Shown here piece after piece: positions 1 through 7,484 of a stretch of 64,000 bases of DNA. The notes under the pieces were generated by a model. The model had not been told where the DNA came from. It saw nothing but the letters and a program-made list of their open reading frames with translations, and searched no databases. The position numbers and the translations under genes are program-made. This DNA is from Candidatus Opimibacter iunctus (GTDB lineage: Bacteria > Bacteroidota > Bacteroidia > Chitinophagales > Saprospiraceae), in the NCBI GenBank assembly GCA_016716665.1, contig JADJVH010000001.1:310001-374000 (forward strand). Reading direction: 5' to 3'. How positions within the stretch are numbered: position 1 is the first letter of the stretch; every line of letters starts with the position of its first letter.

Positions 1-1091
1 AAGCCCGTGATGGTAGCTCCGCTTGAAAATACAGCATTGGCATAGCAATACTGCTGATAGGCATTGTTAGGACTGTACAATCCAATCCCGCTCTCAATTG
101 AATTGGAGACTACCGTATTATGAAACACCTTGATATCCCGTGGAGAAAATCCTTCATGATTGGTGATCACCACTGCCCCATAATCTGTCGGTGCCACATG
201 GTTGACAAAGATGTTATTATAGAGTGCTGTATTAGCTGTGATCTGGATCAGGGCCTCGGTAGGATTGTTGTAGAAGAAGTTGCCATACACCTCATAGGTA
301 TCATGCGACCCATTGCCCGAAGGCGGAAAGTGACCAAACAACACACATGGCCGCGAGCCATCCCCCTGCCCTATCTCTGTCGAACCCACATCCTTGCTCC
401 ACACATTGTATCGCACGATAGTCTCCTGGCTATCCACAGCCGTCCCCGGAAAAAGATCACGCACTCCATTGTTCTGCGCCTTGATCTGCATATTGTATCC
501 ACGCGTATTGATCACCATGTTGTTTTCAATCAGCCCTCCGACAAAAGGGCTCGTGCCATCTGAATTACCCAGATAAATACCTGTACCTGCAGCAATGATG
601 ATACATCGACGTATCGTCCATGCCCACGCCGCACATTTCGTACTGATCCCTACGGTCTGGTTATCGCCTTCTATACTGCCTCCATTATTGACGATGTATA
701 GGTCCTCCAGTGTGATATGATGCGCAAAGTGTGTCGCACCTCCACCGGCCTTCACGCCATCGATATAGTCGATGTTCTGCCCATCGATCTTGAAGTTCCT
801 GATCACGATGTATGAGCAGTCCGTCAGGTTGACGGTATTGCAACATGCATTCCCCAGGAATACAGTGTTATTGCCATCTCCCATGATGACGATAGGATCA
901 GTAGCTGTACCATTCTTATTGCTCAGGTTGAGCTGATTGGTATAGTTCCCCGCCGCGAGGAATAATGTATCACCAGGCTGCAGGCCAGAGATGTAGCTCG
1001 TATAGTTGGCAGAGGTAGCGGAGATGAAGTTTGCCTGCACATGGGATGTGCAGAGGATGGTGGATATGAAAAGGAAGAGAAGTGTTCTCAT
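1..1091 (-). CDS. Secreted right-handed beta-helix protein (C-terminus beyond window edge)
   Basis: From the ATG at 1091 the minus strand stays open for 363 codons up to the window edge, so the C-terminus is missing. Residues 1-20 form a signal peptide (MRTLLFLF..., cleavage probably after HVQA). The mature protein begins with a PGDTLFLAAGNY segment, the usual first coil of pectate-lyase-like beta-helix proteins. It continues with many short strand-turn units rich in Asn, Gly, Ile and Val (IVIRNFKIDG, LYIVNNGG, NIFVNHVA). The fold is known from polysaccharide lyases and from surface carbohydrate-active or adhesive proteins. No catalytic residues can be assigned from the visible part. The gene diverges from the GH106-like and GH28 genes, so a polysaccharide role is an inference from context. 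A sorting domain could lie beyond the edge. Confidence 0.8.
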   Translation of the reverse strand, partial: MRTLLFLFISTILCTSHVQANFISATSANYTSYISGLQPGDTLFLAAGNYTNQLNLSNKNGTATDPIVIMGDGNNTVFLGNACCNTVNLTDCSYIVIRNFKIDGQNIDYIDGVKAGGGATHFAHHITLEDLYIVNNGGSIEGDNQTVGISTKCAAWAWTIRRCIIIAAGTGIYLGNSDGTSPFVGGLIENNMVINTRGYNMQIKAQNNGVRDLFPGTAVDSQETIVRYNVWSKDVGSTEIGQGDGSRPCVLFGHFPPSGNGSHDTYEVYGNFFYNNPTEALIQITANTALYNNIFVNHVAPTDYGAVVITNHEGFSPRDIKVFHNTVVSNSIESGIGLYSPNNAYQQYCYANAVFSSGATITG

Positions 1092-1466
1092 GTTGAAAAA
1101 ATTGTACCTGACAATTTACGGAATTTCTGCCTGGAGCCACGAGGCTCCTGATGATGATTGCACATTGCTTTTTCTGCCCCGCTGGTTTGAATAAAATTTG
1201 TTCTTTAATAAAAGCATTGAGCCAGGGCTCCGATGAGATGCCATTGGCTTTACCTTTCATTGCCCCTGCCATTCGTAGCCGGAGTTTACGAATAAAATTT
1301 GTTTGTTTAAATAAAAATAACGAACAAGGAACAAGGAATTTCGAAGGAGGAAGGGGAAATCATTCTGGGCCCCCGCTCGGGGGGTTGGGGGCAAAACGGG
1401 GCTTCGAACTTTGGGTTTAAGTCTCCGGCTTAAACGAATGGTCATTGCCCGAAAGAAGGCCTGGAA
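1092..1466. other. Intergenic stretch, no gene seen
   Basis: No convincing reading frame is present. The stretch holds two copies of the word GAATAAAATTTGTT (near 1190 and 1290) about 100 bases apart. It also holds a short GC hairpin (CCCCC at 1370-1374 pairing with GGGGG at 1379-1383) inside a G-rich tract. The divergent promoters of the beta-helix gene and the GH106-like gene must lie in this region or just after it. Confidence 0.5.
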
Positions 1467-1504
1467 GCTGACGGCTGATAGCTGAACGTTGACAGCTTAT
1501 AGCT
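1467..1504 (+). repeat. Heptamer tandem array (GCTGAYR-like units)
   Basis: Units of exactly seven bases follow each other: GCTGACG, GCTGATA, GCTGAAC, GTTGACA, GCTTATA, GCTTATC. The last unit runs into the -7 promoter box at 1505-1512. Other arrays of 7-8 bp with different units occur elsewhere in the window (15717, 16551, 18911, 28887, 41751). Confidence 0.6.
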
Positions 1505-1512
1505 TATCTTTG
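1505..1512 (+). promoter_or_regulatory. Bacteroidota -7 promoter box (TATCTTTG)
   Basis: TATCTTTG matches the Bacteroidota sigma-A -7 consensus TAnnTTTG exactly and ends six bases before the ATG at 1519. Transcription would start at or next to the start codon, so the mRNA is probably leaderless. A TTG at 1489-1491 is a weak -33 candidate, with spacing shorter than usual. Confidence 0.5.
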
Positions 1513-1518
1513 TTTACA

Positions 1519-3525
1519 ATGAAATTGGTGTCATACAGCTTATACCTAGCCATCAGTCTAATCATAGTCTCTGCCTGTAAACAAATACCTGCCCAAGTGA
1601 ATGCTGCCAGGGCAGATGTCTTCTACCCCAACTCCAAACCCTGCACACGTTGGTGGTGGTTTGCCACCGACATCAAGCGGACCGATGTCAGGTACCAGTT
1701 AGACTGGGCAAAGCAAATGAATTTCGGAGGCGTGGAAATCGCCTGGGTGTATCCATTGTACCGCTATCAAAAGATGTATGCGGACAAATACAACCGCCAC
1801 TATCCAAAGGACACTACTGCGGAGGAATGGCTCAGCCCCGAATGGTCGGAAATCGTAGCTTACACAAAGGCCTATGCAGATTCTATTGGCTTGTCATGTG
1901 ATTTTACATTCGGCTGCGCATGGCCAGTGGCCGGAAGCAATATTGACCGGGCACACAGGACGAAGATCTATGGCGATACATCTTTCCAGCAACTACTCAC
2001 TTTTGCATGGACCTGGCCTGATACGCAATGGGTGATCAACCATCTCGACAAAGATGCTTTCAATTTGTTTGCCGCACCCGTAGGTGATGCCTTGAAGGAT
2101 GCATTGAAAGGCTCCACATCTGCATTATTTACTGACTCGTGGGAGATCAAACTCAATGCAACCAACAAGATATGGACTCAGGGATTTGAAGATTCATTTT
2201 CCAAAACCTTTGGTTATGATATCATCCCCTATATGGAAGCAGGCCTCGACTCGTTTCCGGATGTACACTATGACTATATGTTACTTCTGGATGACTATGT
2301 GACCAATGGCTTCTATAAGCCGTATGTACAGAAATGCAAAGAACTCGGTGCATGGTCCCGGGTGCAGTGTCTCGGTGCACCTGCTGATGTGATGACTACT
2401 TATTCGCTTGTCGATATACCTGAGACGGAAGCCATGCTCAACAATCCCAACTACTCGCGGATAGTGAGTTCATCGGCATGCCTTGCTTCAAAGCATTTGG
2501 TTTCGAGCGAAACATTTACGTGCATGTATGGCTTTCCGGCAACCTATCTGCGTCAGGAGCAAACCGCTGACTTGAAGATGGTGGCCGATGCGTTGTTTGC
2601 CCAGGGGGTCAATCATCATGTCTATCATGGCATGCCTTACAATCCGCAGGGTTCAGACACCATTGACTTTTTTGCTACTACATACTTCGGTCCTGGTGGC
2701 AGCCTGACTCCCGAGCTCCCTGCATTCAATAAATATATCGGCAAGGTATCAGGTATCATGGAAAAAGGAAAGACATATACAGATGTAGCCGTGTATATCC
2801 CTTATGAAGATGGTGTGATGAAAGGCGCCTACCCCAAAGAACGCCAGCGCGTATGGGTATGGGGCGAATATGAAATGCGCTACATCTTTCCACCAAAAGA
2901 AACAGAAGGATACCATCCGCTGTGGATCAACCGTCATTTCTTAGAGCAAGCCGAATACGAGAAAGGCAAACTGATCGTTGGAGATGCGCGTTTTTCTATG
3001 CTATATATTGATGTTGATTACATGGATATCCGTGCGCTTGAGCGTGTCCTGGCGCTTGCAAAACAAGGCCTATCCGTATGCCTCAAGCGATTGCCTAAGC
3101 AACCAGGGCTTACAAAATCAGATTCGTATGATGCCATGCTAAAATCATTGGCTGGCCTGAAAAACGTATCTGCTGATTTTCATCACGTCATCAATCATCC
3201 TCCGCTCATCCTGGGCGACAGCATACCTGACTATTGGTGCCGGGTAGAAAAAGATGGCACTCACTACCTATTCATCGCACAACCTAAATCAAAAGATCTG
3301 GCCTACCCCATCTATTCCGGCCAGTCTTATATGCATGTTTCACATTGGAAGGACCTGACCATCACCATCAATGGCAAGACCATCCACCAGCGATTCGAAT
3401 TCAAACCCTATCAATCCCTGATGCTCAAGGTTTCTCCTGATGGCAAGATGGAAAATATGGATATCACCTTTGCACCGAAGGATCCGGTGGTGAGGGTGCG
3501 GGAGGTGCAGAAGATGTATTTTTAA
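1519..3525 (+). CDS. Lipoprotein glycoside hydrolase, GH106-like (alpha-L-rhamnosidase type)
   Basis: The product is 668 aa. I chose the ATG at 1519 because it gives a clean lipoprotein signal (MKLVSYSLYL... with Cys20 in an IVSAC lipobox) right after a promoter box. An in-frame codon 30 bases upstream would only add a poor leader. The mature protein starts with an Arg-Trp-Trp-Trp motif and 'FGGVEIAW', as in GH106 enzymes that cleave terminal alpha-L-rhamnose. It also has 'TDSWE' near residue 207 followed by 'FGYDIIPYM', and 'SSETFT' further on; acidic residues in such motifs are the catalytic candidates. Full-length GH106 enzymes are usually well over 900 aa, so this is a short form lacking extra beta-sandwich domains. 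It sits upstream of a GH28 gene, which fits pectin or rhamnogalacturonan breakdown. The exact substrate is inference. Confidence 0.75.
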   Translation: MKLVSYSLYLAISLIIVSACKQIPAQVNAARADVFYPNSKPCTRWWWFATDIKRTDVRYQLDWAKQMNFGGVEIAWVYPLYRYQKMYADKYNRHYPKDTTAEEWLSPEWSEIVAYTKAYADSIGLSCDFTFGCAWPVAGSNIDRAHRTKIYGDTSFQQLLTFAWTWPDTQWVINHLDKDAFNLFAAPVGDALKDALKGSTSALFTDSWEIKLNATNKIWTQGFEDSFSKTFGYDIIPYMEAGLDSFPDVHYDYMLLLDDYVTNGFYKPYVQKCKELGAWSRVQCLGAPADVMTTYSLVDIPETEAMLNNPNYSRIVSSSACLASKHLVSSETFTCMYGFPATYLRQEQTADLKMVADALFAQGVNHHVYHGMPYNPQGSDTIDFFATTYFGPGGSLTPELPAFNKYIGKVSGIMEKGKTYTDVAVYIPYEDGVMKGAYPKERQRVWVWGEYEMRYIFPPKETEGYHPLWINRHFLEQAEYEKGKLIVGDARFSMLYIDVDYMDIRALERVLALAKQGLSVCLKRLPKQPGLTKSDSYDAMLKSLAGLKNVSADFHHVINHPPLILGDSIPDYWCRVEKDGTHYLFIAQPKSKDLAYPIYSGQSYMHVSHWKDLTITINGKTIHQRFEFKPYQSLMLKVSPDGKMENMDITFAPKDPVVRVREVQKMYF

Positions 3526-3652
3526 CCAAAGGATGAAAATCCGTGACGCGTCGGATGAAACGTAGAGACGCGATTAATCGCGTCTCTACGTTTCATCCGG
3601 ATGGTTTCCAAATGTTTTCTTCGCGTCTCTACTTTTCATCCTTTGGTTAAAA
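3520..3652. repeat. Nested palindromic repeat between the two glycosidase genes
   Basis: The outer arms (3520-3539, TTTTAACCAAAGGATGAAAA, and 3633-3652, its exact reverse complement) enclose a perfect 48-bp palindrome at 3552-3599. Its core is GTAGAGACGCG-ATTAAT-CGCGTCTCTAC. A partial second core (CGCGTCTCTAC at about 3622-3632) lies just inside the right outer arm. This looks like one repeat copy inserted into another. The left outer arm overlaps the stop codon of the GH106-like gene, so the structure may also act as a terminator. Related single copies are at 7311-7356 and 18845-18892. Confidence 0.85.
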
Positions 3653-3678
3653 GGCTAAATTTTTCCGACCTTAGCCAC

Positions 3679-5175
3679 ATGCGCCTATCCCTACTGATAT
3701 GCATCCTCCTGATGACCCAGGGAATCCTGTGGTCCAGTGACTACAATATCCTGGACTATGGCGCAAAGGCGGATGGTACAACCCTTAACACCTCCAGCAT
3801 CCAATCTGCCATTGACGCTGCACATGACGCTGGAGGTGGCCGCGTGGTAGTTCCCAAGGGAATATTCCTCAGCGGAAGTATCATCATGAAGTCGGGGGTG
3901 GAACTCTATCTGGCCAAACATGCAGTATTGCTAGGGAGTACAGATCCCGATCACTACGTCAAACTCAACCGATGGCTCGCACTGGTGATGGCCGACGGAC
4001 AAAACCATATCTCGATTACCGGTCCGGGAGAAATAGATGGACAAGGACGCAAGCTGGCCTTACATATCGACAGTTTGTTTTATGCCGGAGAGATTGATAG
4101 TGCGCAATACAATTTTGTAGAGATGCGGCCGATCCACTACATCCGGCCACAACTCATCGAGTTTGTCAATAGCTCGCATATTAACATCCGCAATGTGACC
4201 CTCAGGAATGCAGCATGCTGGGTGCAGACGTATGACAAGTGTACTCTACTGGTCATCGATCATGTGCGCACCGAGAGTGATGCCTATTGGAACAATGACG
4301 GCATAGATATTTCCGACTGCATGAATGTGCAGATCACCAATTGCTTTGTCAATGCGGCAGACGATGGTATCTGCCTCAAGTCACATGACCCTAAGTATGG
4401 CTGTGATAGTATCTATGTCGCGAATTGCACTGTGAGATCAAGTGCAAGCGCGATCAAGTTTGGGACGGTGTCGCATGGTGGTTTTAAAAACGTAGTGATC
4501 AAACATATCAAGGTATACGATACATTCCGGTCTGCAATAGCCATCGAATGCATAGATGGAGGTGTATTGGAAAATGTATTGATTGACGATATCAAGGCGG
4601 TCAATACAGGCAACGCTATTTTCATCAGGCTGGGTCAACGAAACAAAGCTGTAGCTCCGGGCACCTTAAAGAATGTCACAATAAGGAACATGAAGGTGGA
4701 AGTAGCCTTTAAGCGTCCGGATTATAAATACGACATACGCGGACCGGAACTCCCCTTCTTCCATAATACCTTTCCATCATCCATCACGGGTATCCCCGGA
4801 CATCCGGTAGAAAATGTCACACTGGAAAATATTAAGATCCTGTATCCCGGCAGAGGAAATGATGGCCTGGCCAATATGCCGCTGTCAAGACTGGATGATG
4901 TGCCTGAAAAAGAAGCCGCATACCCCGAATTTTCTATGTTTGGCGAACTGCCTGCATGGGGCTTTTATGTGAGACATGTCGACGGACTCGTGATGAAAGA
5001 TGTCAGTATCGGCATCAGAGCTGCGGATTACAGACCTGCAATGGTCTTTGATGATGTACATCAGGTGACATCACAATCTACCACCATCAAGGGAGACCGA
5101 AAGGCTAAGACCATCATCCTGCACCACACCGACAAGGTTGTGATGGACAAGGAAGAATCCATCATGAAAATATAA
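3679..5175 (+). CDS. Secreted glycoside hydrolase family 28 (polygalacturonase-like)
   Basis: The product is 498 aa. The ATG at 3679 starts a good signal peptide (MRLSLLICILLMTQG); the frame is open further upstream, but that part runs through the palindromic repeat. The mature protein is a right-handed beta-helix with the GH28 signature residues in order: NNDGID near residue 205, the Asp-Asp pair of AADDG near 228, a His in SHGG near 265, and an Ile-Arg-Leu-Gly strand near 315 standing where the family has R-I-K. GH28 enzymes hydrolyse alpha-1,4-galacturonan or rhamnogalacturonan by inversion. With the GH106-like gene upstream it suggests a small pectin-degrading unit. No SusC/SusD pair is seen. 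The next gene follows after six bases, probably in the same operon. Confidence 0.88.
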   Translation: MRLSLLICILLMTQGILWSSDYNILDYGAKADGTTLNTSSIQSAIDAAHDAGGGRVVVPKGIFLSGSIIMKSGVELYLAKHAVLLGSTDPDHYVKLNRWLALVMADGQNHISITGPGEIDGQGRKLALHIDSLFYAGEIDSAQYNFVEMRPIHYIRPQLIEFVNSSHINIRNVTLRNAACWVQTYDKCTLLVIDHVRTESDAYWNNDGIDISDCMNVQITNCFVNAADDGICLKSHDPKYGCDSIYVANCTVRSSASAIKFGTVSHGGFKNVVIKHIKVYDTFRSAIAIECIDGGVLENVLIDDIKAVNTGNAIFIRLGQRNKAVAPGTLKNVTIRNMKVEVAFKRPDYKYDIRGPELPFFHNTFPSSITGIPGHPVENVTLENIKILYPGRGNDGLANMPLSRLDDVPEKEAAYPEFSMFGELPAWGFYVRHVDGLVMKDVSIGIRAADYRPAMVFDDVHQVTSQSTTIKGDRKAKTIILHHTDKVVMDKEESIMKI

Positions 5176-5181
5176 GGTAGG

Positions 5182-6123
5182 ATGATGGATGCCTTTCGCT
5201 TGATGACGCCTCTCTTCTTCCTGTTTGCATTGAGCTGCGGCCAGGCTCCTCCTGTTTCGTATACAAGACAAATGAGCCTCACTGTAAATGATTCATTGCA
5301 GGACACACACCTCGCATCCAGGCAGGAACACGAAGCTTTGTTGCTGACACGGTTCAATTCACTGGCAGAATTAAAGGAAGTAGTGGATATCGAATATACA
5401 ACTGATGAAGTCATGCTGAATTACAAGAGCGGAAATCGCGAGGTGTCCAGTGTACTGAGATCAGGCGTCAGTGAAGATGAGTTTATGCGTGCGCGAAGAG
5501 GAGGCGTTTGGGCTAAGGTCCAGGTTGCATTGATGACACCCTATGCAGTGGTCAACCGCAACAACCTGATGGCGATCGAAAACCTTGGACGGAGGAGGCC
5601 TTGGGACTTTGGGAAAGGAGATGTGGCCTTCTATGATCTTGCCGAGACGATGGTCAAGAACATCCTGCCAGAAGACCTCGCGGCTATGCCGGAGAAAGAC
5701 ACTACCGAAAAAGGATACCTCAATACTTTCAATCATATCACCGCACAGGCCATCATGACGTCTATCTTCTCCGAAAGACTGGCAGATTTTATTGCCGATG
5801 TACATGAGCGTCACAACATGCCCGAACTGATCACAGGGATATTCACTGAAGCACAACTGAAAGATATGAAGGATGGCCCTACTGACAACTATATCGACCT
5901 GATCAATAACGAATGGGGCCAGGAACTTGGAAAGATTTTGCAATCAAAGTATCAACTCAGTACATCAACGATCTGGACCCCACAATTGATGGCTGACTAT
6001 CTCAATGACATACAAGGGTATTACAGTTGGACGTTCGGGATTGGCTTTACCCCATTCCGCACTACAGACGAAATCGTCACCAGGTTTGCAGCTAAAATAA
6101 ATTTGTTGCTGGAAAAGGTATAA
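5182..6123 (+). CDS. Lipoprotein of unknown function
   Basis: The product is 313 aa and I do not recognise it. It starts with ATG ATG; either may be used. The N-terminus is a lipoprotein signal with Cys in 'FALSC' at residue 19. The rest is acidic, mostly helical-looking and has no membrane segments. It contains 'WAKVQVALMTPYAV' and 'GYYSWTFGIGFTPFRTTDEIV' near the end. It begins six bases after the GH28 stop, so the two are likely co-transcribed. A role on the cell surface next to pectin-degrading enzymes is only a guess. Confidence 0.65.
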   Translation: MMDAFRLMTPLFFLFALSCGQAPPVSYTRQMSLTVNDSLQDTHLASRQEHEALLLTRFNSLAELKEVVDIEYTTDEVMLNYKSGNREVSSVLRSGVSEDEFMRARRGGVWAKVQVALMTPYAVVNRNNLMAIENLGRRRPWDFGKGDVAFYDLAETMVKNILPEDLAAMPEKDTTEKGYLNTFNHITAQAIMTSIFSERLADFIADVHERHNMPELITGIFTEAQLKDMKDGPTDNYIDLINNEWGQELGKILQSKYQLSTSTIWTPQLMADYLNDIQGYYSWTFGIGFTPFRTTDEIVTRFAAKINLLLEKV

Positions 6124-6165
6124 AGAAAACAGGCCTGGATGAGGTTGGGTTGCTATACCTCACTT

Positions 6166-7227
6166 TCATTTTTTAATTTTCTTCAACTGATAGAGATGGA
6201 CGCCGGTAGAGGTCTCATCCACTATCCTGAAACTATCCTGGATTGACTTTGCGTCCGGTATTTTCCAATCATCAAGCTGCGAGAGCCAATCTTGCTGGCC
6301 AATGACGATGTCATTGAGGTTTGCTCCTTGAAAATTAGTGCCATCAAGATTCGCTTCCACGAGATTAGCCAGGGTCAGATTGGCATTGCTCAGATTGGTT
6401 CCGGGCAATTGCGCCCTTCTCAATGTCACGCGAAACATATCAGCACCGGTCAGGTCAGATTCGTTGAGAAAAGCTGAAGTAAAATCTGCCCATTGCAAAA
6501 CAGCACCATGCAGATCAACTTTCCTCAACTGCGCTGAAGTCAGATCTGATTCATGGAGTTCTGCCTGATGCAGGTCCGCACCATTCAGGTTTGCCCATCT
6601 GAGGTCAGATCTCATCACATTTGCCCCATGCAGATGCGCCTGCTGAAGATTCGCGCCCCACAGGTTAGCCGCCTTAAGATTTGCGCCTTCTAAATCAGCC
6701 TCACTTAAATCAGCTCCTTGCAGGTCTGCTCCACTTAAGTCCACACCACGCAGATGAGCTAATTTCAGATCAGCTTCTCTCAAGTCAGCACCGGCAAACG
6801 AAACCGTACGCAAAATGCTATTAAAAGAAACCGAGTCCATATTCATCCCTGACAGCATCAGCAACAACTGCCCTCTCTCCGGACTCACCTTCCGCTTCAT
6901 CAGACTATCTCCATCGACATATTTGTATGGCTTGAAGGTATAACTCAGCGCCTTGATCTGGTCGATCGTGCCCTCACTCAACTGACGATGTTGATTTTGT
7001 GCTAATTCATCTTCAACCTTCTTCAACAGATCACTCAGTAGGCTTCCCAGCCCGCTCTGCCTGAGGTATTCAATCATTTCAGCCTGCTCGGTGATTTGCT
7101 TTTGTTGCTCTTGGATGAGTGGTTTGCTCCATTGCTTTGCCATCCGTGGTATGCACAGATAACCGGCTAGCCCTGCAAGGGAAGCCCCGATGAGTATACC
7201 GATGAGGAGGCTTTTATTTGCTTTCAT
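6166..7227 (-). CDS. Membrane-anchored pentapeptide-repeat protein
   Basis: The product is 353 aa from the ATG at 7227, which gives a short basic N-terminus (MKANKS) and one membrane segment (LLIGILIGASLAGLAGYL). A longer in-frame start at 7308 would precede the membrane helix with an unlikely leader. A coiled-coil-like stretch (about residues 30-85) follows. From about residue 140 to 310 there are some 30 consecutive A(D/N)LXX pentapeptides (ADLRE, ADLKL, AHLRG, VDLSG, ADLQG...). These form a right-handed quadrilateral beta-helix. In known family members the helix mediates protein-protein contact, sometimes DNA mimicry. Its partner here is unknown. The membrane anchor sets it apart from the soluble gyrase-binding members. 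Confidence 0.85.
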   Translation of the reverse strand: MKANKSLLIGILIGASLAGLAGYLCIPRMAKQWSKPLIQEQQKQITEQAEMIEYLRQSGLGSLLSDLLKKVEDELAQNQHRQLSEGTIDQIKALSYTFKPYKYVDGDSLMKRKVSPERGQLLLMLSGMNMDSVSFNSILRTVSFAGADLREADLKLAHLRGVDLSGADLQGADLSEADLEGANLKAANLWGANLQQAHLHGANVMRSDLRWANLNGADLHQAELHESDLTSAQLRKVDLHGAVLQWADFTSAFLNESDLTGADMFRVTLRRAQLPGTNLSNANLTLANLVEANLDGTNFQGANLNDIVIGQQDWLSQLDDWKIPDAKSIQDSFRIVDETSTGVHLYQLKKIKK

Positions 7228-7310
7228 TATTTCTTTTACAATAATAGTGCATTTAATACGCAAATCTGTGCATGGATAACAGAAGGCTTGATTATCCTGT
7301 AATTTCATTC

Positions 7311-7356
7311 GGATGAAAAGTAGAGACGCGATTAATCGCCTCTCTACTTTTCATCC
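7311..7356. repeat. Palindromic repeat, GTAGAGACGCG family
   Basis: A 46-bp inverted repeat with centre ATTAAT at 7331-7336 and one mismatched pair (7327/7340). The outer arms are GGATGAAAA and its complement, where the copy at 3552-3599 has CGGATGAAAC and the copy at 18845-18892 has GAAAATAGAT. The element lies between the pentapeptide gene and tamL. Confidence 0.85.
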
Positions 7357-7484
7357 TACGGGGTTGCCGTGTGTAATTACCAACGGATTGTGCAACATAC
7401 AGAGAAGCCCTCGTGGAGATGGGGCTAAAGGATGTTGTAATTGCATGATGCTTATCTCCATAGGATAAGTGTAAAGCAAGCATG

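Noticed and set aside
120..563. Open frame of 147 codons on the + strand
   Set aside because: It lies inside the minus-strand beta-helix gene, whose frame gives a signal peptide and coherent repeats; this is an antisense shadow.
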